Below are positions 16,494-26,310 of a DNA stretch of 43,526 nt, one piece after another (position 1 is the stretch's first letter; each line of letters begins with the position of its first letter). The notes under the pieces are model-generated. The model searched no databases and had not been told where the DNA came from. It saw only the letters and a list, made by a program, of their open reading frames with translations. Source of the stretch: Lachnospiraceae bacterium. GTDB lineage: Bacteria > Bacteroidota > Bacteroidia > Bacteroidales > Muribaculaceae. The stretch is taken from the NCBI GenBank assembly GCA_023663655.1, contig JAMPGZ010000021.1, positions 1 to 43,526 on the forward strand, written 5' to 3'. Both the position numbers and the translations under genes were made by a program.

Positions 16494-19001
16494 TCATGAT
16501 ACATTTGTGACAATCTTATCAGCATCTTTATCATATTCGACACTGATTGTCGAGCCGGGATTTATCGCCGAATTGATAATCATCTCGGCAAGCGGATCCT
16601 CAAGATATTTCTGTACCGCTCTCTTTAGAGGACGGGCTCCATACTGGGCATCGTAACCCTTGTTGGCGATATAGGTTTTAGCTCCTTCCGTAATTTCAAG
16701 TTTATATCCAAGAGCATCGACTCTCTTATAGAATCCGGCAAGCTCAATGTCGATAATGCGGAAGATCGCCTCCTTATCAAGCGACTCAAACATTATTATA
16801 TCGTCCACTCGATTCAAAAATTCAGGAGAAAACGCCTTGTTGAGCGCCTTTTGAATCACGCCATGAGAATATTCCTTATCGGCAGGCTTGGTGACAAAGC
16901 CCACTCCCGATCCGAAATCCTTAAGCTGACGCGAACCGATGTTGGATGTCATTATTATTATGGTATTCTTGAAATCGACTTTTCTGCCAAGCGAATCGGT
17001 GAGTCGTCCTTCATCAAGCACCTGAAGCAGAAGATTGAACACATCGGGATGAGCCTTTTCGATTTCATCAAGAAGCACAACGGAATAAGGATGGGTGCGT
17101 ACTCGCTCGGTAAGCTGTCCGCCCTCTTCGTAGCCTACATATCCCGGAGGCGCTCCAACGAGACGGCTCACGGTGAACTTCTCCATATACTCGCTCATGT
17201 CGACCCTTATCAAAGTGTCGGCAGAGTCAAACAGATACTCGGCAAGTTTCTTCGCAAGATGCGTTTTTCCCACGCCGGTCGGACCAAGAAACATGAATGT
17301 ACCGATAGGTTTGTTGGGGTCTTTAAGTCCCACCCTGTTACGCTGAATCGCTTTCACGATTTTTTCAATAGCGTTATCCTGACCAATTATAGCCGATTTA
17401 AGCTTGGGTCCCATCTCACGCAATCTCATGCCCTCGGCTTGAGCGATGCGCTGCACCGGAACTCCGGTCATCATCGCAACAACCTCAGCCACCTTGTCTT
17501 CGTCAACAGTTTCGGGATTTTCATTCAATGAGGCTTCCCACTTGCGTTTCGCCTCCTCAAGTTCAATTTTCAAGCGGTGCTCCTTGTCACGGAACGATGC
17601 AGCACTCTCGAAATTCTGAGATTGCGCAGCCTTCAATTTTGCAGCATTAGCTTCAGCTATCAACTCCTCCATGTGCTCAATCTCCTTCGGCACCACTATA
17701 TTAGTGACGTGCACACGCGACCCTGCTTCATCAAGGGCATCGATTGCCTTGTCGGGGAAATTGCGATCCGACACATAGCGGTCGGTCAATTTTACGCAAG
17801 CCTCAAGAGCCTCGGGCGTATAATTGACATTATGATGCTCCTCATACTTATCCTTTATATTATTAAGGATGGTAAGCGTTTCCTCGGGCGATGTAGGTTC
17901 TACCATCACCTTTTGGAATCGACGTTCAAGCGCTCCGTCCTTCTCGATGTTTTTGCGATATTCATCGATTGTTGTAGCACCGATGCACTGGATCTCACCA
18001 CGTGCAAGAGCCGGCTTAAGAAGATTGGCGGCATCCATTGACCCGGCGGCATTTCCCGCGCCTACGATGGTGTGAAGCTCATCGATAAAAAGTATTATGT
18101 TCTTATTGCGCGAAAGCTCATTAAGAATAGCCTTGATGCGCTCCTCAAATTGTCCACGATATTTTGTACCCGCAACAATGGAAGCCATGTCCAGAGAGAT
18201 GACACGCTTGTCAAACAATATGCGGGAAACTTTACGTTGCACGATACGGAGAGCGAGCCCCTCCACAATAGCCGATTTTCCTACACCCGGCTCTCCGATG
18301 AGCACCGGATTGTTCTTTTTACGGCGGCTGAGAATCTGAGCAAGGCGCTCAATTTCCACCTCTCGCCCAACAACGGGATCAAGCCTGCCCTCTTCAGCGG
18401 CAAGAGTCATGTCATTGCCATATTTATCGAGAGCCGGAGTGTCGTTGCCACGCTTGGAAGATGCCGAATGAGGAGTTTCAGTTCTGCCTCTCGGCGCCTC
18501 GTCCTCTTCATCCTCCTCATCCTCTCCGAATGAGGCGCCCATCTTGGGAGAATCAGCCACATTGGCAAGCAGTCGATAAAGAGCCTCATAGGTCACCCCG
18601 GCTTCCTTGAACTCTTCCATCATCTCAAGACCCTGCACTTCATTGTTATGGAACAATGCGAGCAGCAGATGCTTGGAATCGACAACATTGCTTTTAAGCA
18701 TACGCGCTTCAAGCACGCTGAGTTTAATGATGCGGTTGGCAAGATCACTGACTATGGTGACCTGCATCTGCCTGTCACCTTCAGGCAACACGTGCAGACG
18801 CTTGTCAAGGCTGTCTCTTATCTGATACATGGTGTCGGGATCAACAAGCCTTTGCAATGTCGCATAGGCAGCATTGTCGGGGCTCGACATTATCGCGAGC
18901 AATATATGCTCGACCCTCACCACCCTGTCGTTATGGCGCACAGCCTCACGGTGGCTTTGGTCGAGAAGTGTTTTTAGTTCTATTGAAAAATTAGTATCCA
19001 T
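16494..19001 (-). CDS. clpC: ClpC-type AAA+ protease regulatory ATPase
   Basis: The 835-residue unfoldase feeds substrates to the ClpP peptidase. In order: Clp_N repeats (about 1-145), an acidic linker (about 155-170, [10 protein letters not shown]), AAA domain 1 with Walker [10 protein letters not shown] and Walker [11 protein letters not shown], a UVR-type middle segment ([21 protein letters not shown]), AAA domain 2 with [11 protein letters not shown] and [11 protein letters not shown], and the Clp C-terminal D2-small domain. The short UVR-like middle region in place of the long coiled-coil of ClpB identifies ClpC. The start at 19001 (MDTNFSIEL) is chosen because the Clp_N domain begins there and the promoter lies 77 bp upstream. 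It has its own promoter and terminator. Confidence 0.93.
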   Translation of the reverse strand: MDTNFSIELKTLLDQSHREAVRHNDRVVRVEHILLAIMSSPDNAAYATLQRLVDPDTMYQIRDSLDKRLHVLPEGDRQMQVTIVSDLANRIIKLSVLEARMLKSNVVDSKHLLLALFHNNEVQGLEMMEEFKEAGVTYEALYRLLANVADSPKMGASFGEDEEDEEDEAPRGRTETPHSASSKRGNDTPALDKYGNDMTLAAEEGRLDPVVGREVEIERLAQILSRRKKNNPVLIGEPGVGKSAIVEGLALRIVQRKVSRILFDKRVISLDMASIVAGTKYRGQFEERIKAILNELSRNKNIILFIDELHTIVGAGNAAGSMDAANLLKPALARGEIQCIGATTIDEYRKNIEKDGALERRFQKVMVEPTSPEETLTILNNIKDKYEEHHNVNYTPEALEACVKLTDRYVSDRNFPDKAIDALDEAGSRVHVTNIVVPKEIEHMEELIAEANAAKLKAAQSQNFESAASFRDKEHRLKIELEEAKRKWEASLNENPETVDEDKVAEVVAMMTGVPVQRIAQAEGMRLREMGPKLKSAIIGQDNAIEKIVKAIQRNRVGLKDPNKPIGTFMFLGPTGVGKTHLAKKLAEYLFDSADTLIRVDMSEYMEKFTVSRLVGAPPGYVGYEEGGQLTERVRTHPYSVVLLDEIEKAHPDVFNLLLQVLDEGRLTDSLGRKVDFKNTIIIMTSNIGSRQLKDFGSGVGFVTKPADKEYSHGVIQKALNKAFSPEFLNRVDDIIMFESLDKEAIFRIIDIELAGFYKRVDALGYKLEITEGAKTYIANKGYDAQYGARPLKRAVQKYLEDPLAEMIINSAINPGSTISVEYDKDADKIVTNVS

Positions 19002-19077
19002 ATTCAAATAGCGCTTTCCTAAATTTAATTCATACTCCGAAACATAATGCAATTATAACAATAATTGTGCCAAAAAA

Positions 19078-19108
19078 CAAAGTTAGGAACACAATTAAAT
19101 TATCTCAA
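19078..19108 (-). promoter_or_regulatory. clpC promoter
   Basis: On the minus strand, TTG (19108-19106), exactly 20 bp, then TAACTTTG (19085-19078). It lies back to back with the gyrA promoter. Confidence 0.8.
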
Positions 19109-19161
19109 CATTATTTAAACAATCCGCACATCAAAATTCCGCATATTTTGTAAAAATTTCT

Positions 19162-19169
19162 TATCTTTG
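19162..19169 (+). promoter_or_regulatory. gyrA -7 box
   Basis: TATCTTTG fits TAnnTTTG, about 55 bp before the gyrA start. The -33 TTG is not at the usual distance. Confidence 0.6.
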
Positions 19170-19223
19170 TGTGATTTTTCGCTCACTTGCGAAAGCTCAA
19201 TACCAACATTTATAAAAACATTT

Positions 19224-21812
19224 ATGATTGAAGAAGATAGAATTCTGAAAATTGACATCGAGAACGAGATGCGGACAGCCTACATTGACTATTCAATGTC
19301 TGTCATTGTGTCACGTGCCCTGCCTGACGTGCGCGACGGATTGAAACCGGTGCAGCGACGTGTGTTGTTCGGAATGAATGAAATGGGTAACACTTCAGAC
19401 CACCCACACAAGAAATCCGCCAACTGTGTCGGCGAGGTAATGGGTAAATACCACCCCCACGGCGACTCGTCAATTTACGGAACCGTAGTGCGCATGGCAC
19501 AGAACTGGGCTATGCGATACACTCTTGTCGACGGACACGGAAACTTCGGTTCTGTGGACGGTGACGGACCTGCCGCTATGCGTTACACCGAGGTTCGTCT
19601 TGAAAAAATCGGAGAGGAGATGCTTGCCGACATTGATTCGGAAACCGTCGACTTCACCATGAATTATGACAATTCCCGTCCTGAACCGACAGTATTGCCA
19701 ACCCGCATCCCCAACCTATTGGTGAACGGAACTTCAGGTATTGCAGTCGGCATGGCAACAAATATGCCCCCTCATAACCTTACCGAATCAATCAACGCGG
19801 CGGTAGCTCTCATCGATAACCCTGAGATGACCATCCCCGAGTTGATGAAGCATATTACCGCGCCCGACTTCCCCACCGGAGGTACAATATACGGCTACAA
19901 CGGCGTGAGGGAAGCTTTTGAAACCGGACGCGGACGAATCGTGATAAGAGCCAAAGCCGAAATCGAATCCCACGCCAATCATGAGGATATCATTGTAACC
20001 GAAATTCCATACAATGTAAATAAGGCGGAATTGATCAAGGATATCGCTAATCTTGTGAACGAAAAACGTCTTGACGGCATCGCCGACTTGAATGACGAGA
20101 GCGACTACAAGGGTATGCGAATCGTGATACGCCTCAAGAGCGACGCCAACGCCAATGTGGTGCTCAACAAGCTCTACAAGATGACCCAGATGCAGGCTTC
20201 GTTCAGCGTGAACAATGTGGCAATCGTCAACGGCAGACCTAAGACTCTCAATCTAAAAGAGATACTTCAGGCATTCATCGACCATCGCCACGATGTAGTT
20301 GTGCGCCGCACACGATTTGAATTGAGAAAAGCCGAGGAAAGAGCCCACATATTGCTGGGATTGATAATCGCATCGGAAAATATCGACGAGGTAATCAAGA
20401 TAATACGTGGAGCCGACTCAGCCGACGATGCAAGAGCAAAACTTTCGGAGCGTTTCCAGCTTTCCGACGCTCAGACTCTCGCAATCGTAGAAATGCGCCT
20501 TCGCAACCTTGCCAAACTGGAGCAGGACAAGCTGCATCTGCAATATGACGATCTTCAGAAACTCATCGAGCATCTCAACCTTATCCTTTCTGATGAGCAC
20601 GAATGCCGCGAACTTATAAAGTCAGAGCTTATCGAAGTGCGTGACAAATATGGTGACGGACGCAAAACCGACATTAATTATTCCGCAGGCAACTTCAATG
20701 ACGAGGATATGTATGCCGATGATGACATGATCATCACCATCTCCCACATGGGCTACATCAAGCGCACTCCGCTGAGCGAATTCCGTGCCCAAAACCGTGG
20801 TGGCGTGGGATCACGCGGAAGCGACACTCGCGACGAGGACTTCATCGAACACATATATACTGCATCAATGCACAACTATATGTTGTTCTTCACCAATCGC
20901 GGACGTTGCTACTGGCTGAAAGTTTACGAGCTTCCTGAAATGGCAAAGAACAGCAAGGGACGCGCCATCCAGAACTTGCTCAACATCGAAGCCGGTGATG
21001 AGGTCAACGCAGTAATATGCACCAAGAAACTTGACGACAAGGAATTTGTCACCTCACATAATCTTGTGTTTGCAACCCGTCAGGGTGTCATAAAGAAGAC
21101 ATCGCTTGAAGCATATTCACGACCCAGAGCAAATGGTGTCAACGCAATCATCATCCGCGAAGGCGACCAGCTCATAGGAGTTGAAATGACCGACGGCAAG
21201 TCAGACATACTTCTTGCCAACAAAAACGGTCGAGCTATCCGATTCCCGGAAAACAAAGTTCGCGAAATGGGCCGAGTATCGACAGGTGTGCGTGGCATGA
21301 CACTCGACGGACCAGATGACGCTGTGATAGGAATGATATGCATGGAGCCTGAGACCGAGAACAATGTACTCGTAATCTCAGAAAAGGGATATGGCAAGCG
21401 TTCATTGATTGACGACTACCGCATCACCAACCGTGGCGGCAAGGGTGTGAAGACCATCAATGTGACTGAAAAGACCGGAACACTCGTGGCAATCGACAGC
21501 GTTAATGACGACAATGACCTCGTGATCATTAACAAGTCAGGAATCACCCTACGCATAAAGGCTGCCGACATACGCGTTCAAGGACGTGCCACCCAAGGTG
21601 TGCGTCTCATCAACCTTGAGAAGCGCAATGATGAAATCGCGTCAGTGTGCTGCGTGGATTCCGATCCTGAGGAGGAGATTGATTCCGATGTGCTCCTTGA
21701 AGCAAGTGAGCAAACAGAACTTGCTCCCGACACTACAGTGGTTGAAGAGGAAACAGAGATCATCGATGATGAAATTTCCGAAGATCAGCCCGATGAAGAC
21801 GAAACAATTTAA
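19224..21812 (+). CDS. gyrA: DNA gyrase subunit A
   Basis: GyrA cuts and rejoins DNA in the gyrase heterotetramer that introduces negative supercoils. The 862-residue product has the catalytic Tyr121 in [10 protein letters not shown], the quinolone-pocket segment [13 protein letters not shown] (75-87), and beta-pinwheel C-terminal repeats, with the GyrA-box-like segment [11 protein letters not shown]. Ser82 of the quinolone pocket is intact; the residue matching E. coli Asp87 is Gly86. The C-terminus is a strongly acidic tail of about 50 residues ([31 protein letters not shown]). The start at 19224 ([11 protein letters not shown]) fits the family and the promoter; an upstream in-frame ATG at 19167 lies inside the -7 box. 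A TPR protein gene follows after 37 bp. Confidence 0.96.
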   Translation: MIEEDRILKIDIENEMRTAYIDYSMSVIVSRALPDVRDGLKPVQRRVLFGMNEMGNTSDHPHKKSANCVGEVMGKYHPHGDSSIYGTVVRMAQNWAMRYTLVDGHGNFGSVDGDGPAAMRYTEVRLEKIGEEMLADIDSETVDFTMNYDNSRPEPTVLPTRIPNLLVNGTSGIAVGMATNMPPHNLTESINAAVALIDNPEMTIPELMKHITAPDFPTGGTIYGYNGVREAFETGRGRIVIRAKAEIESHANHEDIIVTEIPYNVNKAELIKDIANLVNEKRLDGIADLNDESDYKGMRIVIRLKSDANANVVLNKLYKMTQMQASFSVNNVAIVNGRPKTLNLKEILQAFIDHRHDVVVRRTRFELRKAEERAHILLGLIIASENIDEVIKIIRGADSADDARAKLSERFQLSDAQTLAIVEMRLRNLAKLEQDKLHLQYDDLQKLIEHLNLILSDEHECRELIKSELIEVRDKYGDGRKTDINYSAGNFNDEDMYADDDMIITISHMGYIKRTPLSEFRAQNRGGVGSRGSDTRDEDFIEHIYTASMHNYMLFFTNRGRCYWLKVYELPEMAKNSKGRAIQNLLNIEAGDEVNAVICTKKLDDKEFVTSHNLVFATRQGVIKKTSLEAYSRPRANGVNAIIIREGDQLIGVEMTDGKSDILLANKNGRAIRFPENKVREMGRVSTGVRGMTLDGPDDAVIGMICMEPETENNVLVISEKGYGKRSLIDDYRITNRGGKGVKTINVTEKTGTLVAIDSVNDDNDLVIINKSGITLRIKAADIRVQGRATQGVRLINLEKRNDEIASVCCVDSDPEEEIDSDVLLEASEQTELAPDTTVVEEETEIIDDEISEDQPDEDETI

Positions 21813-21849
21813 TAACTTAGAAATTTACTATTAACATTTTCAATATATT

Positions 21850-23100
21850 ATGAAAAAATTAGTCATCTTAGGTCTATGCCTTTTGACGGCAGCCGGCCTT
21901 TCTGCCCAGAAGAGCCTCGTTAAAGAGGTGGAAGGCAAAACTAAAGGCTACAACAACAACCTCACACAAGCACGTAAGGATCTTGCTCCGGCTTTGAAAA
22001 ATCCCGAAAGCAAGGATGATGCACAAACATGGTTTGTTGCCGGTAACATTGAATTTGGCGATTACGACGACATGTTCAAAAAGAAAGCTGTCGGCGAAAA
22101 TCCCGACCCGAAAAAAATGGGTAAAGCTCTTATCGACGGATACAATTATTTCATGATTGCATTCCCGCTCGACACCATCCCCGAAATCGACAAGAAAACA
22201 GGCGAGAAGAAGCTCGACAAAGAAGGAAATCCAAAAGTTAAGACCAAATACTCAAAAGACATGGCTAAGAAACTGGCTGACAACCACAACCAGTATCTCA
22301 CCATCGGTCAGACCCTTTGGGATGTTCAGGACTATAACGGTGCATACGAAGTGTGGAACATCTACACTACCATGCCTTTCAACAAGTCGCTCGGCGAAGT
22401 AGCTCCTCCTGCTCCTGACAACAACACCCTCGGACAAATTTATTACTTCGAAGGTCTTGCCGCTTGGCAGGCTGAAAAGCTTGACACCGCACTCACTTCA
22501 TTTGACAAAGCGGTAGAACTCGGCTACAAAGAACCCGCTCTTTACGACTATGCAATAAGCGTTGCCGCTCAGAAGAATGACACTCCTCGCGTCATCGCCT
22601 ACGCTACTACAGCCAATGATCTTTACGGTGATTCAATCTCAAAGTATCTCACCATTATCATCAACGAGAAGATCAACACCAAAGATTATGATTCAGCACA
22701 GGGTCTTTTGGAAAAAGCTATTCAGCTCAACCCCACCAATGCTGAATACTATGACGTGATGGGTATTCTTTACCAGAGCCAGAACAAGCTCGACGAAGCC
22801 CGCAAGTACATTCAGAAAGCAGTAGAACTCGCTCCTGAATTGCCGAAAGCAAACCTTGACCTCGGTCGTGTGATCTATGCTCAGGCTATTGCCATCGACG
22901 AAGCATCAAGCTCACTGAACCAAGCTGAATACAATAAGGTTCGCGATGAGAAAGTAGATCCTCTGTTGAAAGAGGCTGCACCCTATCTTGAAAAGGCTCT
23001 CAATGACGACACAACCACTGATGACGCTCGTCGTCTTCTCCGTTCATTGTACTACAGCCTCAATGACGATGAGAATCTGAAGCGCATCGAAGCAATGTAA
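21850..23100 (+). CDS. Secreted TPR-repeat protein
   Basis: The 416-residue product has a signal peptide (about 1-19, cleaved after LSA) and no lipobox. From about residue 190 to the end it carries tetratricopeptide repeats (IYYFEGLAAWQAEKLDTALTSFDKAVELG, AEYYDVMGILYQSQNKLDEARKYIQKAVELAP), which mediate protein binding. The N-terminal half (about 25-170) has a charged region with no recognised domain. It lies 37 bp after gyrA and shares its strand and terminator, so it is probably co-transcribed, though it acts in the periplasm. Its partner is unknown. Confidence 0.85.
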   Translation: MKKLVILGLCLLTAAGLSAQKSLVKEVEGKTKGYNNNLTQARKDLAPALKNPESKDDAQTWFVAGNIEFGDYDDMFKKKAVGENPDPKKMGKALIDGYNYFMIAFPLDTIPEIDKKTGEKKLDKEGNPKVKTKYSKDMAKKLADNHNQYLTIGQTLWDVQDYNGAYEVWNIYTTMPFNKSLGEVAPPAPDNNTLGQIYYFEGLAAWQAEKLDTALTSFDKAVELGYKEPALYDYAISVAAQKNDTPRVIAYATTANDLYGDSISKYLTIIINEKINTKDYDSAQGLLEKAIQLNPTNAEYYDVMGILYQSQNKLDEARKYIQKAVELAPELPKANLDLGRVIYAQAIAIDEASSSLNQAEYNKVRDEKVDPLLKEAAPYLEKALNDDTTTDDARRLLRSLYYSLNDDENLKRIEAM

Positions 23101-23120
23101 TTCAGTAAACCATATCGATA

Positions 23121-23153
23121 AAAAGCCGTGAGTCCCCCTCACGGCTTTTTTTA
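23121..23153 (+). terminator. Intrinsic terminator after the TPR gene
   Basis: A 12-bp perfect stem (23121-23132 with 23138-23149) with a 5-nt loop, followed by a T run. Confidence 0.9.
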
Positions 23154-23225
23154 TGACCGATAGTCTGAAGAAGGCGATGAAAAATTTTAAATAATTCAAT
23201 TTTCTGTGTAATTTTACATCCGAAT

Positions 23226-24197
23226 ATGAGTAAGAAAGTCTTTTATCGATACAATCCTGCATCAGGACATTATGACCGCGTGTTCCCTTCTAAAAAAGAA
23301 CGCGTATGGAATATCGCGCAAAAGTCACTTCTTTCAATCATAGGATGCTGTGCGGTGATATGGGTGATATATCTTTTTGTTGATACTCCTCGCGAAAAAC
23401 GGTTGCAGCAAGAGAATAAAGAGCTGCGCACCCATCTCGATCTATTGAATAAAAGGCTTGATGCGTCGCTTGAAGTGATCGGCGACATATCGGAACGAGA
23501 CAATAACTTCTATCGAGTGATAATGGGAGCTGAGCGCGTGTCGGCATCCAAAAGATTTGCCGGACTCGACAATGAGAACCGCTACAATCGCTTAAATTCA
23601 TTGACCGACGCCACCCTCATAAAAAATCTCACACGCAAAATGGATCTCCTCGACAGATCGCTGTACAATCAGATTCTGTCATTTGACGAGCTTCAAAAAC
23701 TTGCCCGCAACAATAAGGATCGTCTCTCCCACATTCCCTCAATCCAACCGATCTCACGCGAAAGCATGAAGCAGATGGCATCAGGCTATGGTTACCGCCG
23801 CGACCCTATCTATGGCACAAGCCGGTTTCATGCCGGACTTGATTTTGCTGCCGACCGAGGCACTAAAGTATATGCCACGGCCGATGGCGTAGTCAAAGCG
23901 GCAGGATGGGAAAGCGGATATGGAAATTGCGTTGACATAGATCATGGCTACGGATACGTGACAAGATATGCCCATCTCAACGCATATCACGTGAAGGCAG
24001 GTCAAGCGATAAAGCGCGGCGATTTTATCGCAGAGGTAGGTTCTACCGGAAAATCTACCGGACCTCACCTCCATTATGAAGTCAGATACAATGGTGAGCC
24101 TCAGAACCCCATAAACTACTATTTCATGGACATTACTCCTGAGGAATATGATGATTTAATCCGTCTGGCTGAAAATGCCGGTCACGTAATGGACTGA
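23226..24197 (+). CDS. Membrane-anchored M23 (LytM-type) peptidase
   Basis: The 323-residue protein likely cuts peptidoglycan cross-bridges in the periplasm or regulates amidases. A cytosolic N-terminus (1-30) is followed by one transmembrane helix (about 33-52), a coiled-coil-like linker (about 55-165, ENKELRTHLDLLNKRLD), and the M23 domain. All zinc-site residues of active M23 enzymes are present: His202 and Asp206 (FHAGLDF), His250, and His281/His283 (GPHLHYEV), so this is a likely active enzyme and not an EnvC-like pseudo-LytM. A MerR-type regulator gene follows after 5 bp in the same operon. Confidence 0.92.
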   Translation: MSKKVFYRYNPASGHYDRVFPSKKERVWNIAQKSLLSIIGCCAVIWVIYLFVDTPREKRLQQENKELRTHLDLLNKRLDASLEVIGDISERDNNFYRVIMGAERVSASKRFAGLDNENRYNRLNSLTDATLIKNLTRKMDLLDRSLYNQILSFDELQKLARNNKDRLSHIPSIQPISRESMKQMASGYGYRRDPIYGTSRFHAGLDFAADRGTKVYATADGVVKAAGWESGYGNCVDIDHGYGYVTRYAHLNAYHVKAGQAIKRGDFIAEVGSTGKSTGPHLHYEVRYNGEPQNPINYYFMDITPEEYDDLIRLAENAGHVMD

Positions 24198-24202
24198 TCT
24201 AT

Positions 24203-24541
24203 ATGGACGACGCCAATCTGAAAAAATATTACCGCATACGTGAAGTAGCTGAAATGCTCGATGTCCCACTATCCACTCTTAGATACTGGGAACAGGAATT
24301 TCCGTCGATACGTCCGAAACGCGGAGCCAAAGGAACACGTCTGTACACGGCAAATGATATCGAGCGAACGCGGATGATACATTTTCTACTCAAAGTAAAA
24401 GGATTGAAAATTGATGCCGCAAAAGCCCAGATAAACAATAATCCCTCGGGGGTGGCTCGACAGGCTGCCGCCGTGGAACGGTTACTGAAAATACGTGATG
24501 AACTGCAAGGAATGCTCACGGCAGCCACTCGCCGCCGATGA
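24203..24541 (+). CDS. MerR-family transcriptional regulator
   Basis: The 112-residue product has a MerR-type winged helix-turn-helix (about 9-80: YYRIREVAEMLDVPLSTLRYWEQEFPSIRPKR, LYTANDIERTRMI). A short dimerisation helix (about 88-108) follows. It has no effector-binding domain and no cysteine, unlike metal-sensing MerR proteins. It is coupled to the M23 peptidase gene (5 bp). The target genes are not evident. Confidence 0.9.
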   Translation: MDDANLKKYYRIREVAEMLDVPLSTLRYWEQEFPSIRPKRGAKGTRLYTANDIERTRMIHFLLKVKGLKIDAAKAQINNNPSGVARQAAAVERLLKIRDELQGMLTAATRRR

Positions 24542-24557
24542 CAAGATACAAAAAAAT

Positions 24558-24597
24558 AATGCGGAGCCGACACCTGAATCGATGTCGGCTCCGCATT
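24558..24597. terminator. Bidirectional terminator between the MerR and META genes
   Basis: A 15-bp perfect stem (24558-24572 with 24583-24597) and a 10-nt loop sit between two convergent genes. An A run lies on the left side (24551-24556), so it suits the minus-strand META gene best. Confidence 0.85.
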
Positions 24598-24624
24598 GCT
24601 TATTTTGTCAGCGGTAGACTATGT

Positions 24625-25476
24625 CTATTTTTCGACTTCCACTTTTTTAATCACCATCACTACTTTGTTGTCCTTATCAAAGAGCTGCACAGTGTCGTGG
24701 CGGCCTTTCTTGGCATATTCAACGCTCTCCAAAGCCACAAGACAAGCTGTTTCGGCTTTCATGCTTTCAGGATCACACATCATGCGGGTTGAAGCAAGAT
24801 TGTTGAACTGAATGGAATTGGACTTGTCAGGATCTATGATCAATGAGCCGTTTACAAGATTACATCCTGTATTTCCATGCAATCTCAATTCCTGCACGTC
24901 AAGCACCATCTGCATATCGGGAAGATTATATTTCTGTCCGTCGATCTCCTCTATGTGCCATGTTCCGTTAAGAAAATCCATATTATGTTTTCTCAACACC
25001 ATCACAGTCTGCTTTGAACCATTCTTTAATTCGAGGTAAAGTTCATGTCCCCTTTTACTGATGGAGTAAGTGCGGGTATTTTCCAACGCGAGGTTTATTG
25101 CTTGCTCATAAGGAGCATCGGCACAAGCCATCATGGTGCTTATCACCTTGTCAAACGACATGTTATTGCCTTTGACTACCAATCCGCCATTGATGATATT
25201 GCAACCGTTGGAACCGTATATTCTGCCATCTTCAAGGCTGAAATTCACGTATGGACGATTCTCTCCGGTCACCTTATGTCCTCCTACCGACGAAATGGTC
25301 CATTCTCCGGCAAGATCATCCATAGAATAAGGAACAATGTCGCTCTTTTCTTCTTGGCTCTCTTCCATATTGTTTTCTACTTTAACAGCGGTCGAATTAG
25401 ATTTCTTCAACGATCCGCATGAAGATAATCCCACTACTATAGCCGACATGGCTGCTATTAATACTGTTTTATTCAT
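24625..25476 (-). CDS. Lipoprotein with two META (HslJ-like) domains
   Basis: The 283-residue product has a lipoprotein signal peptide with lipobox LSSC (Cys20). Two META domains follow: the first at about 54-165 (LAGEWTISSVGGHKV, YGSNGCNIINGGL, STMMACADAPYE), the second at about 168-280 (LNGTWHIEEIDGQKY, HGNTGCNLVNGSL, STRMMCDPESM). Each keeps the family pattern of a Gly-Asn-x-Gly-Cys-Asn segment and a Thr-x-Met-x-Cys segment, so each may hold a disulfide. META proteins are periplasmic or outer-membrane proteins of poorly known function, linked to stress and motility in other bacteria. The gene is monocistronic. Confidence 0.88.
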   Translation of the reverse strand: MNKTVLIAAMSAIVVGLSSCGSLKKSNSTAVKVENNMEESQEEKSDIVPYSMDDLAGEWTISSVGGHKVTGENRPYVNFSLEDGRIYGSNGCNIINGGLVVKGNNMSFDKVISTMMACADAPYEQAINLALENTRTYSISKRGHELYLELKNGSKQTVMVLRKHNMDFLNGTWHIEEIDGQKYNLPDMQMVLDVQELRLHGNTGCNLVNGSLIIDPDKSNSIQFNNLASTRMMCDPESMKAETACLVALESVEYAKKGRHDTVQLFDKDNKVVMVIKKVEVEK

Positions 25477-25545
25477 ATTGCAAAATTTTACTATATACTA
25501 TAGTGACGTTTTAAATCTGATTTTGTTTAATCTTTTCTCAAAAAA

Positions 25546-26310
25546 TCACATAATCTCTATCTCAAGACCATCGTAAGCTATCCTTACATTCTCAGGCAAC
25601 GTAGGCTCAACTTCAGCCTGTAGCCCCATTTTATCAGCCAGATGTGTGAGATAGGCTATGCGGGGATTAATGCGTGAAATCGCACTCAATGCCTCATCCA
25701 ATGTCATGTGGGAAAGATGTTCTTCCCGTCTTAACGCGTTTATAACCAATGTGTCGACACCATCAAGGAGCCTGAATGTCTCATCAGGTATAATCTTTGC
25801 ATCGGTGATGTAGGCTAATCGCCCTATCCTGAATCCCACAATAGGCAGCTTATAGTGAATCACCGGCAACGGCGTGACAACAGTCTCCCCTATCCGGAAT
25901 GATGAATAATCTATCTCATGAATGTCAAATGAAGGCACTCCCGGATAAGGATGCTCCTTAAAACAGTACGGCACCCTGTTACGCAAGTCTTCAGCCACAT
26001 CGTGACGGCAATAGAGAGGAAATCCCCCTACGCGATGACAATAAGGACGAAGATCGTCAATACCGCCCACATGGTCATAGTGGCTATGTGTAAGGAGAGC
26101 GGCGAGAAGATCAGGAGCGCCTGCATCAATAATCTGTTGACGGAAATCAGGTCCACAGTCTATAAGTATATTGTTTCCGTCCACGTTCAAGATTGCCGAC
26201 GCTCTAAGCCGCTTGTCATGAACATCGGTAGAGGTGCAAACCTTACACTTGCATCCTATCTGAGGCACACCTGTAGATGTTCCTGTTCCTAAAAAGCGCA
26301 GTTTCATCAT
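25546..26310 (-). CDS. Metallo-beta-lactamase-fold hydrolase, PhnP-like
   Basis: The product (254 aa from the ATG at 26310) has the metal-site motif THSHYDHVGG, a later ITDAK aspartate and a C-terminal THLADKMG. It also has the N-terminal CKCKVC cluster found in PhnP-type cyclic phosphodiesterases, which may hold an extra zinc. Its ATG shares the A of the murB stop (TGATG), so it is coupled to murB. Relatives hydrolyse cyclic phosphate diesters or act in tRNA processing; the actual substrate is not evident. The last gene of the operon. Confidence 0.85.
   Translation of the reverse strand: MMKLRFLGTGTSTGVPQIGCKCKVCTSTDVHDKRLRASAILNVDGNNILIDCGPDFRQQIIDAGAPDLLAALLTHSHYDHVGGIDDLRPYCHRVGGFPLYCRHDVAEDLRNRVPYCFKEHPYPGVPSFDIHEIDYSSFRIGETVVTPLPVIHYKLPIVGFRIGRLAYITDAKIIPDETFRLLDGVDTLVINALRREEHLSHMTLDEALSAISRINPRIAYLTHLADKMGLQAEVEPTLPENVRIAYDGLEIEIM

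Noticed and set aside
16851-17531. Long plus-strand frame (226 aa) inside clpC
   Set aside because: Antisense shadow of clpC, whose domains are unambiguous; no promoter or start context.
16494-19001. ClpB assignment for the Clp ATPase
   Set aside because: The middle region is a short UVR-like segment, not the long ClpB coiled-coil; ClpC fits better.
23226-24197. M23 protein as an inactive EnvC/NlpD-like activator
   Set aside because: All zinc ligands (His202, Asp206, His281, His283) are present, so it is probably active.
24203-24541. MerR protein as a metal sensor
   Set aside because: It has no cysteine or effector domain; only the DNA-binding part and a helix are present.
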